64,000 bases of DNA from Diospyros lotus (lineage: Eukaryota > Streptophyta > Magnoliopsida > Ericales > Ebenaceae): assembly GCF_014633365.1 (NCBI RefSeq), contig NC_068349.1:15762753-15826752 (forward strand), in the 5' to 3' direction. Below the pieces are notes generated by a model, which saw nothing but the letters and a program-made list of their open reading frames with translations, had not been told where the DNA came from and did no database searches. Below, one piece after another: positions 12,376 through 23,338 of the stretch (position 1 is its first letter; each line of letters starts with the position of its first letter). A program made the translations under genes and the position numbers.

Positions 12376-14240
12376 GTTCGTATCAAAGCAATGGATAAAG
12401 TGATGAGTTGAGGATATTTGGCGTAATGTGGATGAAGGTTGATCCGATGACCTTGAAAGTAGGAAATATAACCCGAGGACCCTAAGAATTAGCTAGAGAT
12501 GATGAGACTCGTGATGGTTTGAAGGGTGTGCGAGGATATTCCTACTCTAAAAGTAGGAAAAATATTATGGGTTCAGTGGGGTACCGATGAGTGGTATACG
12601 GGTCAAGCAAGGAAGAATTGAAACCCCCAAGTGTGGGTGTTGGTGGCAAGGAACTCGAATGTGGGAATTTGGGAGATATTAAGTGTTCTAAGGATGAGAA
12701 CTCCTTGGGATGTGAGTGTTGAGGCTTGTGTGAGGACACGAAGCCGAAGCATGACAAGAGTCATGAAGGGCGAGGAGAGCCTCAAGTATAACTAATCTGG
12801 GAAGGAATTAATAGCGCATCCCTATGTAAGGGAAATGGCCAAGCATGTGTGAGGAATAGAGTCTCCCCTTAAAATAGGTGTAAGGCTTGGGTGCTTGGGT
12901 TAGAAAGACCTAAAGTGAGAATTAGCTCGAGGCTCAAGGAGAGGGTTCGTTATCAGGTGTTATGACAAACTCCAAGGAGGAGGAAAGAAATTGTTGGAAG
13001 GACTTCGAGAGAAGTAGTAGAGGAGTTATCTATGCTGGATGCATGTGGTACGAGGTGAGTGTACCGTTGCGATAATCCTAATAGGGATGTACCTAGATGT
13101 GAGTGGGCTCTAGTTGGTTTCAAGATGAGATGAATTTTATCCTAAGGAAGGATAGGTGTGTGGAAATGGCCCTAAAAGGAAATTGTGTGAAATGAAAAGT
13201 CCCTAGCAGGTCACGTTGTGATTCAGAGGAATCCAATTTGTGAATGGATGAGTTGGGCATATGCTGATATGCCCATGGAAGCCATAGGATTGGTCGCATG
13301 TTGTGAAGGGCTAAGAAACCGTTCATGTGTTGATGGATGAAGGGGCCAAGCAAGCCCTCATTGTGATGCTTGGGGTCGAGCGGGACACCTAAGGTCATGG
13401 GAGATGAGGGGTGAATGGACCCTCATTGTGATGCTTAGGGTTGGGGAGGACGCCTAAGGTCACGGGATCCTTATTGGGGTGATGCGGAGGTACCCAATGA
13501 AGGGTATGAATGGGTTGCTTGGGTCGAGGGTAGTGATAAGCAAGATTGTGGCAACAAGACATCCATGGACTATGCATGTAAAGGAAATGGGATGCTTGAG
13601 TATGTAGGGGGCGTGATGAGTGATGTAAAGGCCCAATGCTGAAATTTCAAGATTTTGGGAGCCGAGTAAGGCACCATGTTTGGAAGGGCGTCTGTGGGTT
13701 TGCGGGCATCAAGAATGACATTACCGTGCTACATCAGTGCCAAGACATTGCTATGTTTGATCAGCGTAAAAATCGTGGCCGTGTGTGATCAGTAAGAGAA
13801 ATGTTATCGTGGGGGATTAGCGTAAAATCATGTTGACTGATCAATGATGTAATGTTGTTGAGTTAGATTGGCATTGTCATGTTTTGGTTGGAATTGAGGT
13901 AGAAAATGGAAAGTTGGTTGCAAAGTGATGTTTTTAGCCAGTTGAAATCCATCAAGAAGATGGACATTATTGCAGTAGTTGCGTGTTATGACCAGCGGCT
14001 AGTTGTCAAATTTGGTGAGAGGCTAAAGTGGTGTCAATGATGAATATCCTCGAGAGTTAGAGGACCAGTAACTTAAGCAAAAGCTCGAGTGGTGGTAACT
14101 CGAGCGAATGATGAGTAATGACGACTCTGTGGGATTCCCATGTTTTAGAATGTGGAAATGCCTTGAGAACCGAATTGTCTCAAACAGAAGAATTGTGAAA
14201 GTGAATTTCGAGAAAAAAATTCTTTTTAAAGAGGGTGGGA
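12376..14240 (+). mobile_element. Internal region of the LARD-like element
   Basis: This is 1865 bp between the two LTRs, with a primer-binding-like site at its start and a polypurine tract at its end. No gag, protease, RT, RNase H or integrase motif is visible on either strand. A local duplication with a 65 bp period occurs at about 13356-13470; each unit begins CCTCATTGTGATGCTT and includes CCTAAGGTCA. The function of the internal sequence is unknown. Confidence 0.8.
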
Positions 14241-17230
14241 TGCAACACCCTGTGTTACCGGTGTTAGAGGAATGAAAGAAAATTTTGAAAATGCCCTTCG
14301 AGAAAGAAGTGAGGAATGAGGTGATAAATGGCCGAATTGACGGCAAAAAATGCCTCAAAACTTGGATGCCTAGGAAAGTGAGCATGAGATTGGTGAGCGT
14401 CTCGAGATAAGGTTAATGATGCTATAGGTAATCAGACTGGGAAATTATTTCTGTGTAAGTTTGAATTGTGGCCAAAAACTAAATGTTTATGAAAGACATC
14501 CGGGGGGTCTAAGAGGCCCTGAAGGTGGTCTAGTTTTGTAGGTGGAGCAACGCTGAAGGGTTTTCAAAATAAATAAAGGTCCTATGCCAGTGCAGAAATG
14601 ATTCGATTTTTATCTAGTAATGTTAGTTATTATATTTTTTTTGGTGAATAAATCAAGCTTTGTGTGGCTTGATGGTGATTATGGGCAAGGGATATAAATA
14701 TGTATGAGAATATCCCTATATTAGTCTTCAAATGTCGTAGGAAAAATAGATGGCCAAGATGGAAGGTTGGAAGCCAAGTAAGTGTCAAGGAGTAACACAT
14801 GGAAAACTCTTATCCAAGAGAGAGGGAAGATATAAATAAATCGAAAAGAAAAAGAAATTGGTCATTCTTGATTTGTGAAAGCCATGATTATGTTGAATTA
14901 AAGAAAATTCAAAAAGAAATTGAAATTAGTCTCCATTAATGCCTTGAAAATATGGAGATATATATATTGAAAATGAGTGAAATTAATACTCATGTGATGT
15001 GTGAAATTAGTCATATAAATATATAAAAATGGCTAATATATGAAAAGATGAGACTTAATCCAAGGGTGGAGATTTACTCTTAGAATTGGAATTAACCCAA
15101 TGGTGGAGATTAAAGGCTTTAAGTTGGCATGGATTGCCAAATGTGTAGTTATTTCTATAAGGGAAGAACGATTGGAAGCTAGAGATTTAACCTTCAACGA
15201 AATTAAAGCATAGGATTTATTCTTCCCAAGTGTCATGGATTTTGCTTTCTTGAATGGTGGAGATTAATTCTTCATTTCTCCACCAATGATTGAGATTTAA
15301 GAAGACTAAAAGCTTGGATTGTGCTTTCTTGGATGGTAGAGATTAAGTCTTTAATTATCCATCAAGGCTTGAGATTTAGGAAGACCCATGGCATGGATTG
15401 TGTTTCCTATCAATGGTTGGGATTTATTCTCTCAAAGAAAATTCAAGGGCTAGGATGTAGTCTTGAATTTGGAGAAATATCAAAGAAAAAAAAGGAAAAG
15501 GGAAAGAAAACAAAGAAAGGAAAAGAGCAGAAATATAAATAAAAGGGAGGAGGAGAAGGCCAAACCTCTTTGGCCGAGAGTGAAATTGAAGAAGAAGAAG
15601 AAGAGAAGCTCAAGTGTAGAACAAGAGGTAAGCCTTGAGTTTAAAGAAAGAAAGCCTTCTAATTTCTTCAATCCATAGTTTTGAAAATAGTTTCAATGAT
15701 CAAAGATTGTTTTTCTTGAAGGGTTGAAAGCATATAAGTCTTGGAAGCTAAAGATTGTGGGAGCTTTAAAGGAGATAAGGTAAGGGATGACCCCATGGGT
15801 GGTGGTCTTGTATGCTTTGTAAGTGGTGTTTTATGAGTTTTCATGTAGTTCCAAGCATTATGCATTTTGTATGTGTTCTAGTGGACCTATGGCCATAAGG
15901 AGGACTAGGAGTGGGATAGGGGTTGCTTGAAGCCTCCACCTTGAAAGGTTGTGAAGGAAAGAATGACTACCCATGTTTGTATTACATCTTAAATTACATT
16001 ATTACTTATGCTCTCATTTACTTTGCATTGCACCCTTACTGGGCGATGGCTCATAAGGTCATTTTGGACCTTTTTGTAGGTGTTGAAAACTCTAAGGGAA
16101 AAGAAGTATTGAATGGTTGATGTATGCTAGTCCCATGAAAAAAGCTACAAGATTTGTTTGTAATGGTAAATTAAAGATTTTTAAGTTTAAAAGTATGGGT
16201 TTATGCTTGTGGTTTTGATGTAAGATGTAAGCATCAAGTGGTTGTGATGCCATTATTTTGGAGCATGGAGAATGGTTTGGTATATGTTGTGTAAAGCATC
16301 TCATGAGTTGGATAGCCCTATTTTTTGGAAAAAAAAAAAAAAAAGGGAGATTTTTTATGCTTAAATATTAAATTTTAATTCTGGAAAATATGGGTTGAAA
16401 AGGAAATAATAATAAAAAAAAAAAGAGGGTTGTTGCTACTGCAAGCGACAGAACATGCGCAGCAGGCACGTGGTGCACCCATGCAAACGTCTAGCACACA
16501 CGGTAGGTGGTTTGCGCGCGCAGCCAGCCTAGGGCACAGCTAGTGTGGCCCAAGCACATGGCTAGAGCGCTATGGGTGCGTGGCTGGTGCTGCTACCACC
16601 CTTAGCTGCTATTATGCTATTTTTTTTTTAATTTTTGGAATTTTGTGAAAAAAAATATTTATATAATTAAATAAATGATGGATTTTGGAAAAGTGAGGTA
16701 TTTTTGGAAATTTCCAAACTTCTAAACTAAACATTTCGCTAATTTTGCCAAAAATGGAGTTTTAATCCAGATTTTTCTATGGGTTTTGAATAATAGAAAA
16801 TGGGCTTGTTAGAGAAGGCCATGTTTTAAATTTACACTAGGCGTTGTCGCCTTGGGATTATTTTATGAATCAAAAATCAAGGCCTAAATAAAATAAATTT
16901 TCCTTATGAATATACTTTCCGACATTTAGCCAAGGAGCCATAAGCCTTGGGAAAGCAAAGCGAAGTGAAGAGTTGGTGTGATTTTCAGTTGGATCTTAGA
17001 CAAGTCACCCTTAGGCCATTGGTTGTAGCGAAGGAAGGTGACATCCACTTAGGATTTCGAGTTTCCTATACCCGTATCCTCGTGTGGATCGAAGAAAAGG
17101 ACGAAGCCTAGTTCCCACCTAGGGCACTTCTCCTCGAAACATAGTCTGTCTCTTCATTATTGCCCTGTCGTGTGAATAATCTAGTTGATTATTCACGAGT
17201 GGCACCCATGAGTGGGAGTGGGACGTCACA
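14241..17230 (+). repeat. Right LTR of the LARD-like element
   Basis: This direct repeat pairs with 9448-12375, directly preceded by a polypurine tract. Scattered substitutions against the partner run through its length, and a different G+C-rich stretch lies at about 16440-16600, so the insertion is not recent. Confidence 0.85.
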
Positions 17231-17545
17231 CCAAGGTCCGCCCGCCAAGATAGACCTAGGCGCTTGGAGGTAGACTGACCGTGTTGGTTTGATACACGAA
17301 TCACAGTTGGGACCAAGATGACTGGAGGTCCATTAGGGCGAGACCAAGAAGACTCGAGGTCTGCTGGCGCTTGTTTGATACAAGGCATCGCTTGAATAGG
17401 GGAATTGCCTGAGGTTCGCCCGCCGGGATAGACCCGGGCGCTTGGAGGCGAACTGACCTTGTCGGTGGTATACACGGAGCATGGTTGGGACTGAGATGAC
17501 TTGAGGTTCATTGGGGCGAGACCGAGAAGACTCAAGGTTTGCCGA
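17231..17545 (-). repeat. Tandem repeats in the 3' tail of element A
   Basis: Units begin AGGTCCGCCCGCC or AGGTTCGCCCGCC at 17234 and 17412, a spacing of 178 bp. Each contains GATAGACC, GATACACG-like and GAGATGACT-like blocks. Related units occur at 9300-9447 and, in element B, at 31200-31798 and 33729-34225. They lie between integrase and the 3' LTR, where Tat/Ogre elements often carry tandem repeats. Confidence 0.8.
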
Positions 17546-18150
17546 CAATGGATAATTTCCTATGTAAAATATTTTCTTCAAGATGAAATATATTCTTTGG
17601 GATACAAGGAGTAGTCTTCGAGCTAGAAGATAGTCTTCAAGGATGCAGCCTTGTATAAAGGATGTCTTGATCGAGTGATCGGCTTTATTGATGACTGAGT
17701 ATAATGTGTAGGCAAATGCCTAATAAATATCAAATGCTAAAAAGACATAAGACGAAATTTAAGCTTGGACCTGTGTAAGGACGTGATAAATAATGAATGA
17801 ATAAAGTTGTCTTGACTACGAGAAGTTTGTTCATTTGGATGCTACAAATAGATAGGATTGCAACTTAGCTATAATATCTTCACAAGCTAGTTGCATTCCA
17901 TGACCTCGGCAGGGGTTGTCCTAAAGTTCGAACAGGTGGTAGGCTCCATTACCGAGGTTGTTAACAACTCGATAAGGGCATTCCCAGTTAACGTCGAGCT
18001 TCCCTTGTCCCAGCTATTGTCTTGGGCCTTCGATCTTTCTCAAGACTAGGTCTCCCTATGGAAACTTCGAGGCCTGACCTTTTTATTGTATTTTCAAGTT
18101 ACCCGTTGTTTGGGAGCTTGTTCCCGGATGTGAGCCTAGTCTCGAATCTC

Positions 18151-18651
18151 CTATATGAGGTCAAGGTTGGCTCTTTGCTCCTTGTTATTGACGTTGTCTT
18201 GGAAATGTTGCCTCATGGAACTGGGCTCCTCAACTTTCACCGAGATCATAGCTTCGGACCCATAGGTGAGTCGAAAAGGTGTTTCCATGGTAGAAGTTTG
18301 AGCCGTGGTATGATATGACCACAACACCATGGGGAGTTCTTCTAGCCATGCACCCTTGGCTTGGTCGAGTAGCTTCTTTAGTCCGACTAAGATGATTTTG
18401 TTGGCAACCTCTGCTTGGCCATTGGTCTGGGGGTGTTCGATTGAGGTGAAAACATAATGGATGCTAAGCTCTTTGCAAAATTCTTGAAGTTTGTTGTTTG
18501 TAAACTGAGTATCATTATCCAAACTAATCATCCTGAATAGGTCGTATCGGTAGATGATGTTTTTCCAAATAAACTTCCTGACCTTTTCAACAATAATCGT
18601 GGTCAAGGGTTTGACTTCTATCCATTTGGTGAAATAGTCAACTGCCACCAC
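18151..18651 (-). pseudogene. Integrase core of element A
   Basis: The frame reads VAVDYFTKW, then SLDNDTQF, then EHPQTNGQAE, the D-D-E catalytic pattern of a retroviral-type integrase that joins element DNA to the host chromosome. It ends with RLTYGSEAMI and VEEPS, the usual C-terminal side in plant Tat elements. About 160 residues stay open, but upstream and downstream parts of pol are broken by stops, so it is a remnant of a polyprotein and not a free gene. Confidence 0.85.
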
Positions 18652-19173
18652 TATGAATCTGAGCTGTCTTAGGGCAATCGAGAAGGGTCTGAGGATGTTG
18701 ATTCCTCATTTGTAAAACGGCTAAGGACTACTGAGTTTATGGAGTTCTTCTGGCAAGGAATGATGTGCGCCTGCGAACCTCTGGCATTTGTTACAGTGCT
18801 TCACGTAGGCTAGACAATCGTTTCTCATTGTTAGCTAATAGTATCCAGCTCTCAATACCTTTGCCGCCAGGGACTGTTCTCCGAGATGGCTTTCGTACAC
18901 TCCTTCGTGTACCTCGGACATGATGTATGTGGACTGGTCGGTGTCGATAAATATGAGGAGTGGCATAAAAGAGCCTCTTCTGTATAGTTGATTCCTAAGC
19001 AAGGTAAAGGAGCAAGCAGGCTTTTTAAGCCTCTTGGCTTCCTCAACGTCGACGGGGAGTGTCCTATCTTGTATAAATTGATGATGGGGGACCCCTAGAA
19101 CTCTAGCACCGTATCCACAACTTGAACGTCGGCCAAGTCGATGGCGGATGAGTCCAAGGCTTCTTGTAAAGGA

Positions 19174-19620
19174 CTAGTTGTTTCCTAGCTTTTTGGTGCT
19201 AGTCAATTTTAAGAGTAGGTCTGCCCATGAGTTTTGTTCCCTAGGAATATAATCAATTTCAAAATGTTCAAAAGACTCAGCTATGGATCTAACCTTGTTG
19301 AGGTATCTGCCAAGATGAGGCTCTTTTGTCTTGAATTTGCCCTTGACTTGATTGGTCGCCAGTTGGGAATTGCTCTTCTCGACCACCCAAGTTGCTCCCA
19401 TTTCTTTTGCTAGACTCAACCCAACTATGAGGGCATCGTACTCTGCTTGGTTGTTAGTTATTGGTTGCCTTGAAGTTGAAGCGAAGGGAATGTTCGAGTA
19501 TTAGCCCGTTGGGTCCCTCCAAGATAATTCCGGCTCTGCTCCCCTTGATGTTGGAAGCTTTGTCGACAAATAGTGTCTAGGGATTAGCTTTTGGGCTAGG
19601 GTCAGAAGAAGATAATTCAG
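19174..19620 (-). pseudogene. Second RNase H domain of element A
   Basis: The C-terminal part reads LAKEMGATWVV, then SNSQLATNQVKG and FEIDYIPREQNSWADLL, which are RNase H blocks; the expected catalytic Asp in SDSQL is Asn here. Further upstream on the minus strand a VDKASN-like block and a TNNQAEYDAL-like block are in another frame after a small frameshift near 19460. This dual RNase H layout marks the Tat/Ogre lineage. The loss of the acidic residue and the frame break show decay. Confidence 0.7.
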
Positions 19621-20179
19621 CATAAAAATTGGACAGTACCTGAGATTTGATGTGTTTATGGGGCTAGTATTGTATACCTAATTCAAAGAGTTCGATTGAC
19701 CATGCAATCATTCTGCCTGAAAGTTTCGACTTCTGAAGTACTTGCCAGATTAGTTGATCGATTTGGATCGTGATCTAGTGACTTTAGAAGTATGGCTTGA
19801 GCTTTCGAGTTGCGGTTACCAATGCTAGCTTTTCGATCTTCTAGTAACGCAACTCGGGTCCCTGCAAAGTTCTGCTGACAAAATACACTAATCACTATGA
19901 CTTGCCTCCCTCTCTAACCAGCACTACACTGAGGGCGTTGTTAATGACGGAGAGATAGAGTGAGAGTTCTTCCCCAGGCTCTAGCCTTGAAAGGATGAGG
20001 GCACTGCTAAGAGGTCCTTAAGTTCCTAGAAAGTAGCTTCACACTGTTCTATCCACTGGAATTCTGTCGTTTTCTTTAGGCACTAAAGGAATGGCCTTTC
20101 TTGATCTGTCGATCTTGAGAGGAAGAGGGATAGGGCTGTTATCCGGCCTGTTAGTCGTTGGACCTAGCTTTCTAAAGTC

Positions 20180-20640
20180 TTGCCCATCATGTCTTCAACG
20201 TAGACTTCGATGTTTCAGCCAATCTGCTTGGCAAACACCTTGTTCATCAACCATTGTTATGTTGCACCAACATTCTTTAGTCCAAATGGCATGACCTGGT
20301 AGCAGAAGTTGTCATTCTCCATGATGAACGTCGTTTTCTCCTCATCATCACGGTGCAACTGGATCTGGCTGTATCTGGAATAAGCGTCCATGAAGCTAGA
20401 GAATCTATAGCCCGAGGCCGCATTTACGAGCCAATTGATGTTGGGTAACGAGTATGAATCCTTCAGGCATGCTTTGTTCAAGTCGATGAAGTCAATGCAC
20501 ATTCTCCACTTCCCCAAGGATTTCTTTACCATGACTACGTTAGTCATCCATGTGGTGTATGGCACTTCTCTGATAAATTTGGCTTTGAAGAGTTTTGTTG
20601 TTTCCTCAACCACTGTGCATTACCTTTCTTTCCCCAGCTT
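20180..20640 (-). pseudogene. Reverse transcriptase fragment of element A
   Basis: The frame shows KKSLGKWRMCIDFIDLNKAC, YSRYSQIQLHRDDEEKTTF and FCYQVMPFGLKNVGAT, the standard RT blocks of Ty3/gypsy polymerases (typical forms are W RMCVDF, GYNQI and MPFGLKNAGATYQ). In the continuation near 20190-20215 the catalytic YVDD box reads YVED. The first Asp of that pair is required in known RTs, so this copy would not polymerise even apart from its stops. Confidence 0.8.
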
Positions 20641-20951
20641 TCTCTTCTTCTAGGCAACCGGTTTTGCATTTGGATCTAATGCCAGCTTATGGCAGATGAA
20701 GGATGGATCGATTCTGGGCATATCAGTAGGTGTCCAGGCGAATAGGTTAACGTTCTGTTGGAGCAGGCCAATCAACCCTTCTCTCAGCTCGTCTAGCAAT
20801 GTGGAACCAATGTGAGTGATCTGTTATGGGCTAGGGCCTAGGCTCACGGGACGAAGCTCCTCTATGGGTTGGGGACGACTGTCCGAGAGTTCACTTCATG
20901 GGTCCAGCTCTGTCATGTGTACACTATGGTGTGGAGCCTAATTATTTATAC

Positions 20952-21560
20952 CTATGGTTTGGCTGCCGCTACCAGAAGCTCTGTTTCCCCCGTCATCTTT
21001 GTTGGGTTAGGGGCCTCGTGCCTCAAGGCTGTTGTGGTAACACTTCGAGCTTCTTTTTGGTCAGCATGAACAACTCTGACCTCAATAGCTAATATTGGGA
21101 ACTTCATAGCTAGGTGGGGGGTTGATATGACTACACCCAAGGTGTTGAGGGATGGGTAGCCAAGAAATGCGTTGTATGGTGTCTGGCAGTCGACGATTAC
21201 GTACCAGATGCTGATCATCTTGACAAGAAGGGCCATCCCAAATGAAGTTAACAGATCAACGTACCCCTTAACGCCTACCTGTTCCCAAAAAATTCGATCA
21301 GGTTTCCATGGAACGACTTTAATTGTTCTTCTAAGGTTCCCATTCTACTTAGGGTCGACAAGTATAGCAACTCGACCAAGCTTCCTTGGTCAACGAGGAC
21401 TTTCTCACTAGGAAATTTGCAGTGACGACTGAGACTACCATGGGGTCGTCGAGGTTCTGATCGATCCCCTCGAAGTCCCAGTTAGTGAAGGAGATTACGG
21501 GGTGTTGGGTCATATTTCTTAGCTTCTTCTCCACATTATTTACCGACATTACTACTCTGA
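20952..21560 (-). pseudogene. Protease region of element A
   Basis: Two overlapping frames carry ISFTNWDFEGIDQNLDDPMV and VIVDCQTPYNAFLGYPSLN, both typical of the gag-pro linker and protease of Tat elements. In related elements the first block reads ISFTDRDFEGID and leads into the catalytic DxGSS motif. That motif is not intact here: the frame changes near 21390. It is a non-functional aspartic protease remnant. Confidence 0.65.
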
Positions 21561-21599
21561 GGTGTCGCTTTCTTATAGAGCTCGAATCTCCCCTGCCCG

Positions 21600-22720
21600 T
21601 GAATCCTCCAGAAATGGTGTCAATGACTCCAACTATCTAATTGTTCAGGGGCAACCCAACATTCCTCCTTTTGTCCGTCCATGACTGCCTCTGAGGGATA
21701 TGGCTTCTTGGCCTATCCGGGTGGCCTTGCAGGGATCATCTTCAATCTGGTCTATAGGTGTATTAGCGGAGGTGGCCTTCTCTGACTAACCACTCAATCT
21801 GGTCCTTTAGAGCAGCACATTCTTCGGTTGTGTGTCCGACCATGTAGTGATAATCACATCGCTTGTTGGTATCGGCGTTGCAGCAGGGAGGTTGTTGGTC
21901 CTAGGTGTCTGGGAGTGGGATTATCCTCGACTTGTAAAGCTCCCATAGGATCCAATCTTGCTTGGTTGTGTGGGGAGTATAGGTGTCATAGCATAATTGG
22001 GGTGGTACGGGGAGCTGAGGTAGCTCCCTTTTTCCCTTGCCGCTATCTTTGTTTTCCTGTCTTCAGTTGGAGTCTCTCTCGGGATTGTGCTATTGTTCAG
22101 TGGAAGGCCTTAGCTGGTGGGTTGGTTATGGCCGAGCTTATAGCTAGATGTTTTCTTTCCTAGTGGCCAACGCTTCCTTTATGTTTATGTAGCCTGTCGC
22201 CCACACCCTAAGGTTGTCTAGGTTGGCGGGGGGCTTTCAGGCCAGCGAATTGGCAAAAGGGCTTGCTTTTAGCCCAACCATGATAATGTGTAAGGAGATC
22301 CTGAAGTTAAGGTCCCTAATCTGGATGGCCTCTTGATTAAATCTGTTTAGGAACATCTAGAGCTGATAATGTTCACCCTGCTTCAAGTTAATGAGGCTGA
22401 CTTGTAAAGAGATGGGTGAGGAAATAGGTGGTTAACTCAGAAAATTCATGGATGGAGTTTGGCTCCAAAGAGGGGAACCACAACATGGTCGACTTCTTCA
22501 ACGTGCTGAGAAAGGATTAACACATGATTAGATTCGTACCTCCGTTTAGCAGTATCTCGGCATTAAACATGGTGAAGTGCTCCTTAGGGTCGGTAGTGTC
22601 GTTATATGACTCTAAGGTACCGAGAAGGCAAAAGCCATCCAGCCGAGGCACAACCATAATGAACTCGGAGAAGGGATGTCCTGAAGAGTACACGGATGTA
22701 AAGGGTGGGTGAGTAGGGTT
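21600..22720 (-). pseudogene. gag remnant of element A
   Basis: The minus strand is similar base by base to the clearer gag of element B (44208-45028): zinc-knuckle side at about 21790-21900, capsid side at about 22190-22580. No long frame remains. It was assigned by homology to element B and by its place between the protease and the 5' LTR. Confidence 0.55.
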
Positions 22721-23017
22721 ATGGGTGGCTTGATGGTGTTGGTGGCGACTACCCTCTACGTTACAGTCAACCCATTCGCTGCGTTGGTCACGCTGTTGAT
22801 TTCGGGTTAACTCAGCAACTTGGTTTTGAAGCTATTGGACGATCTGGAGGAGGACCTCCACAACGGTTAGGTTTTCTGGGATGTGGTCGATAGTGTCCGA
22901 TTCCTAGTTAGGGGCGCTTCTAGTTCACACCATTGGAAGGTGGTAGGATTGGCTTAGAAGGCTTTGGTGATATTATAGGATAGATAAGTTTTACCGAGCC
23001 CCATGGTGGGTGCCAGA

Positions 23018-23338
23018 TGTTCCTTCCGACCTAAAGGGATGGTCGGACGTGGGCTCATAATGGCAAGGAAAGGACTCCGATGGTCGGTCCGTCGGGGAGC
23101 GGCTAGCACCTGTAAGCACTCCGACGCTCCAATAAGTAAGAGAGTAAATAGGTAGAGAATCAGTAGACTAGAGAAGAACATACATTGACTCTAAGGAGAA
23201 ATGGTTTATGTAGAAAGAGGGGAGGCCAGATCCCATCCTCATTTATGATGAACTCTCATATACGGTAAATCCCATCCCCATTAATAGGGATGAGATCTAC
23301 CATAATTGAACCCGCGTCCTCTTCCTCCAAGGAGCAGA
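23018..23338 (-). repeat. Truncated 5' LTR of element A
   Basis: On the plus strand it starts TGTTCCTTCCGACC, the same start as the 5' LTR of element B at 48570. Directly left, on the minus strand, lies CTGGCACCCACCATGGGGC, the primer-binding region (element B has the similar TAGCGCCCATCGTGGGG). Homology to the element B LTR fades near 23338, where another LTR-like sequence begins. Confidence 0.7.

Larger units (their letters stand above)
9448..17230 (+). mobile_element. Non-autonomous LTR element with 2.9 kb LTRs (LARD-like)
   Basis: Two long direct repeats, 9448-12375 (2928 bp) and 14241-17230 (2990 bp), start TGTAACACCC or TGCAACACCC and end in GTCACA. They enclose an internal region of 1865 bp. 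A primer-binding-like site (CGTATCAAAGC, close to the TGGTATCAGAGC pairing with initiator Met tRNA) begins five or so bases after the left LTR. A polypurine tract (AAAGAGGGTGGGA) ends exactly at the right LTR. Five-base flanks CTGAG (9443-9447) and CCAAG (17231-17235) fit a decayed target duplication: removing the element rejoins CTGAG to GTCCGCCCGCC, as in the intact repeat unit nearby. The internal region shows no coding frame, so any movement needed enzymes supplied in trans. Confidence 0.85.
9300..23338 (-). mobile_element. Ty3/gypsy Tat-like element A, decayed, split by another element
   Basis: On the minus strand the order is 5' LTR (23018-23338, truncated), primer-binding region, gag (about 22700-21600), protease (about 21560-20950), RT (about 20640-20180), RNase H (about 19620-19174), integrase (18651-18151), then a tail of tandem repeats (17545-17231, continued at 9447-9300). 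The extra RNase H just before integrase and a long non-coding tail with repeats are typical of the Tat/Ogre lineage. No 3' LTR was found on the left. Every domain carries stops or frame breaks, so the element is inactive. It resembles element B at 30631-50948 along its whole length. Confidence 0.75.

Noticed and set aside
18022..18318. Plus-strand frame opposite the integrase
   Set aside because: Shadow of the minus-strand integrase; no domain of its own.
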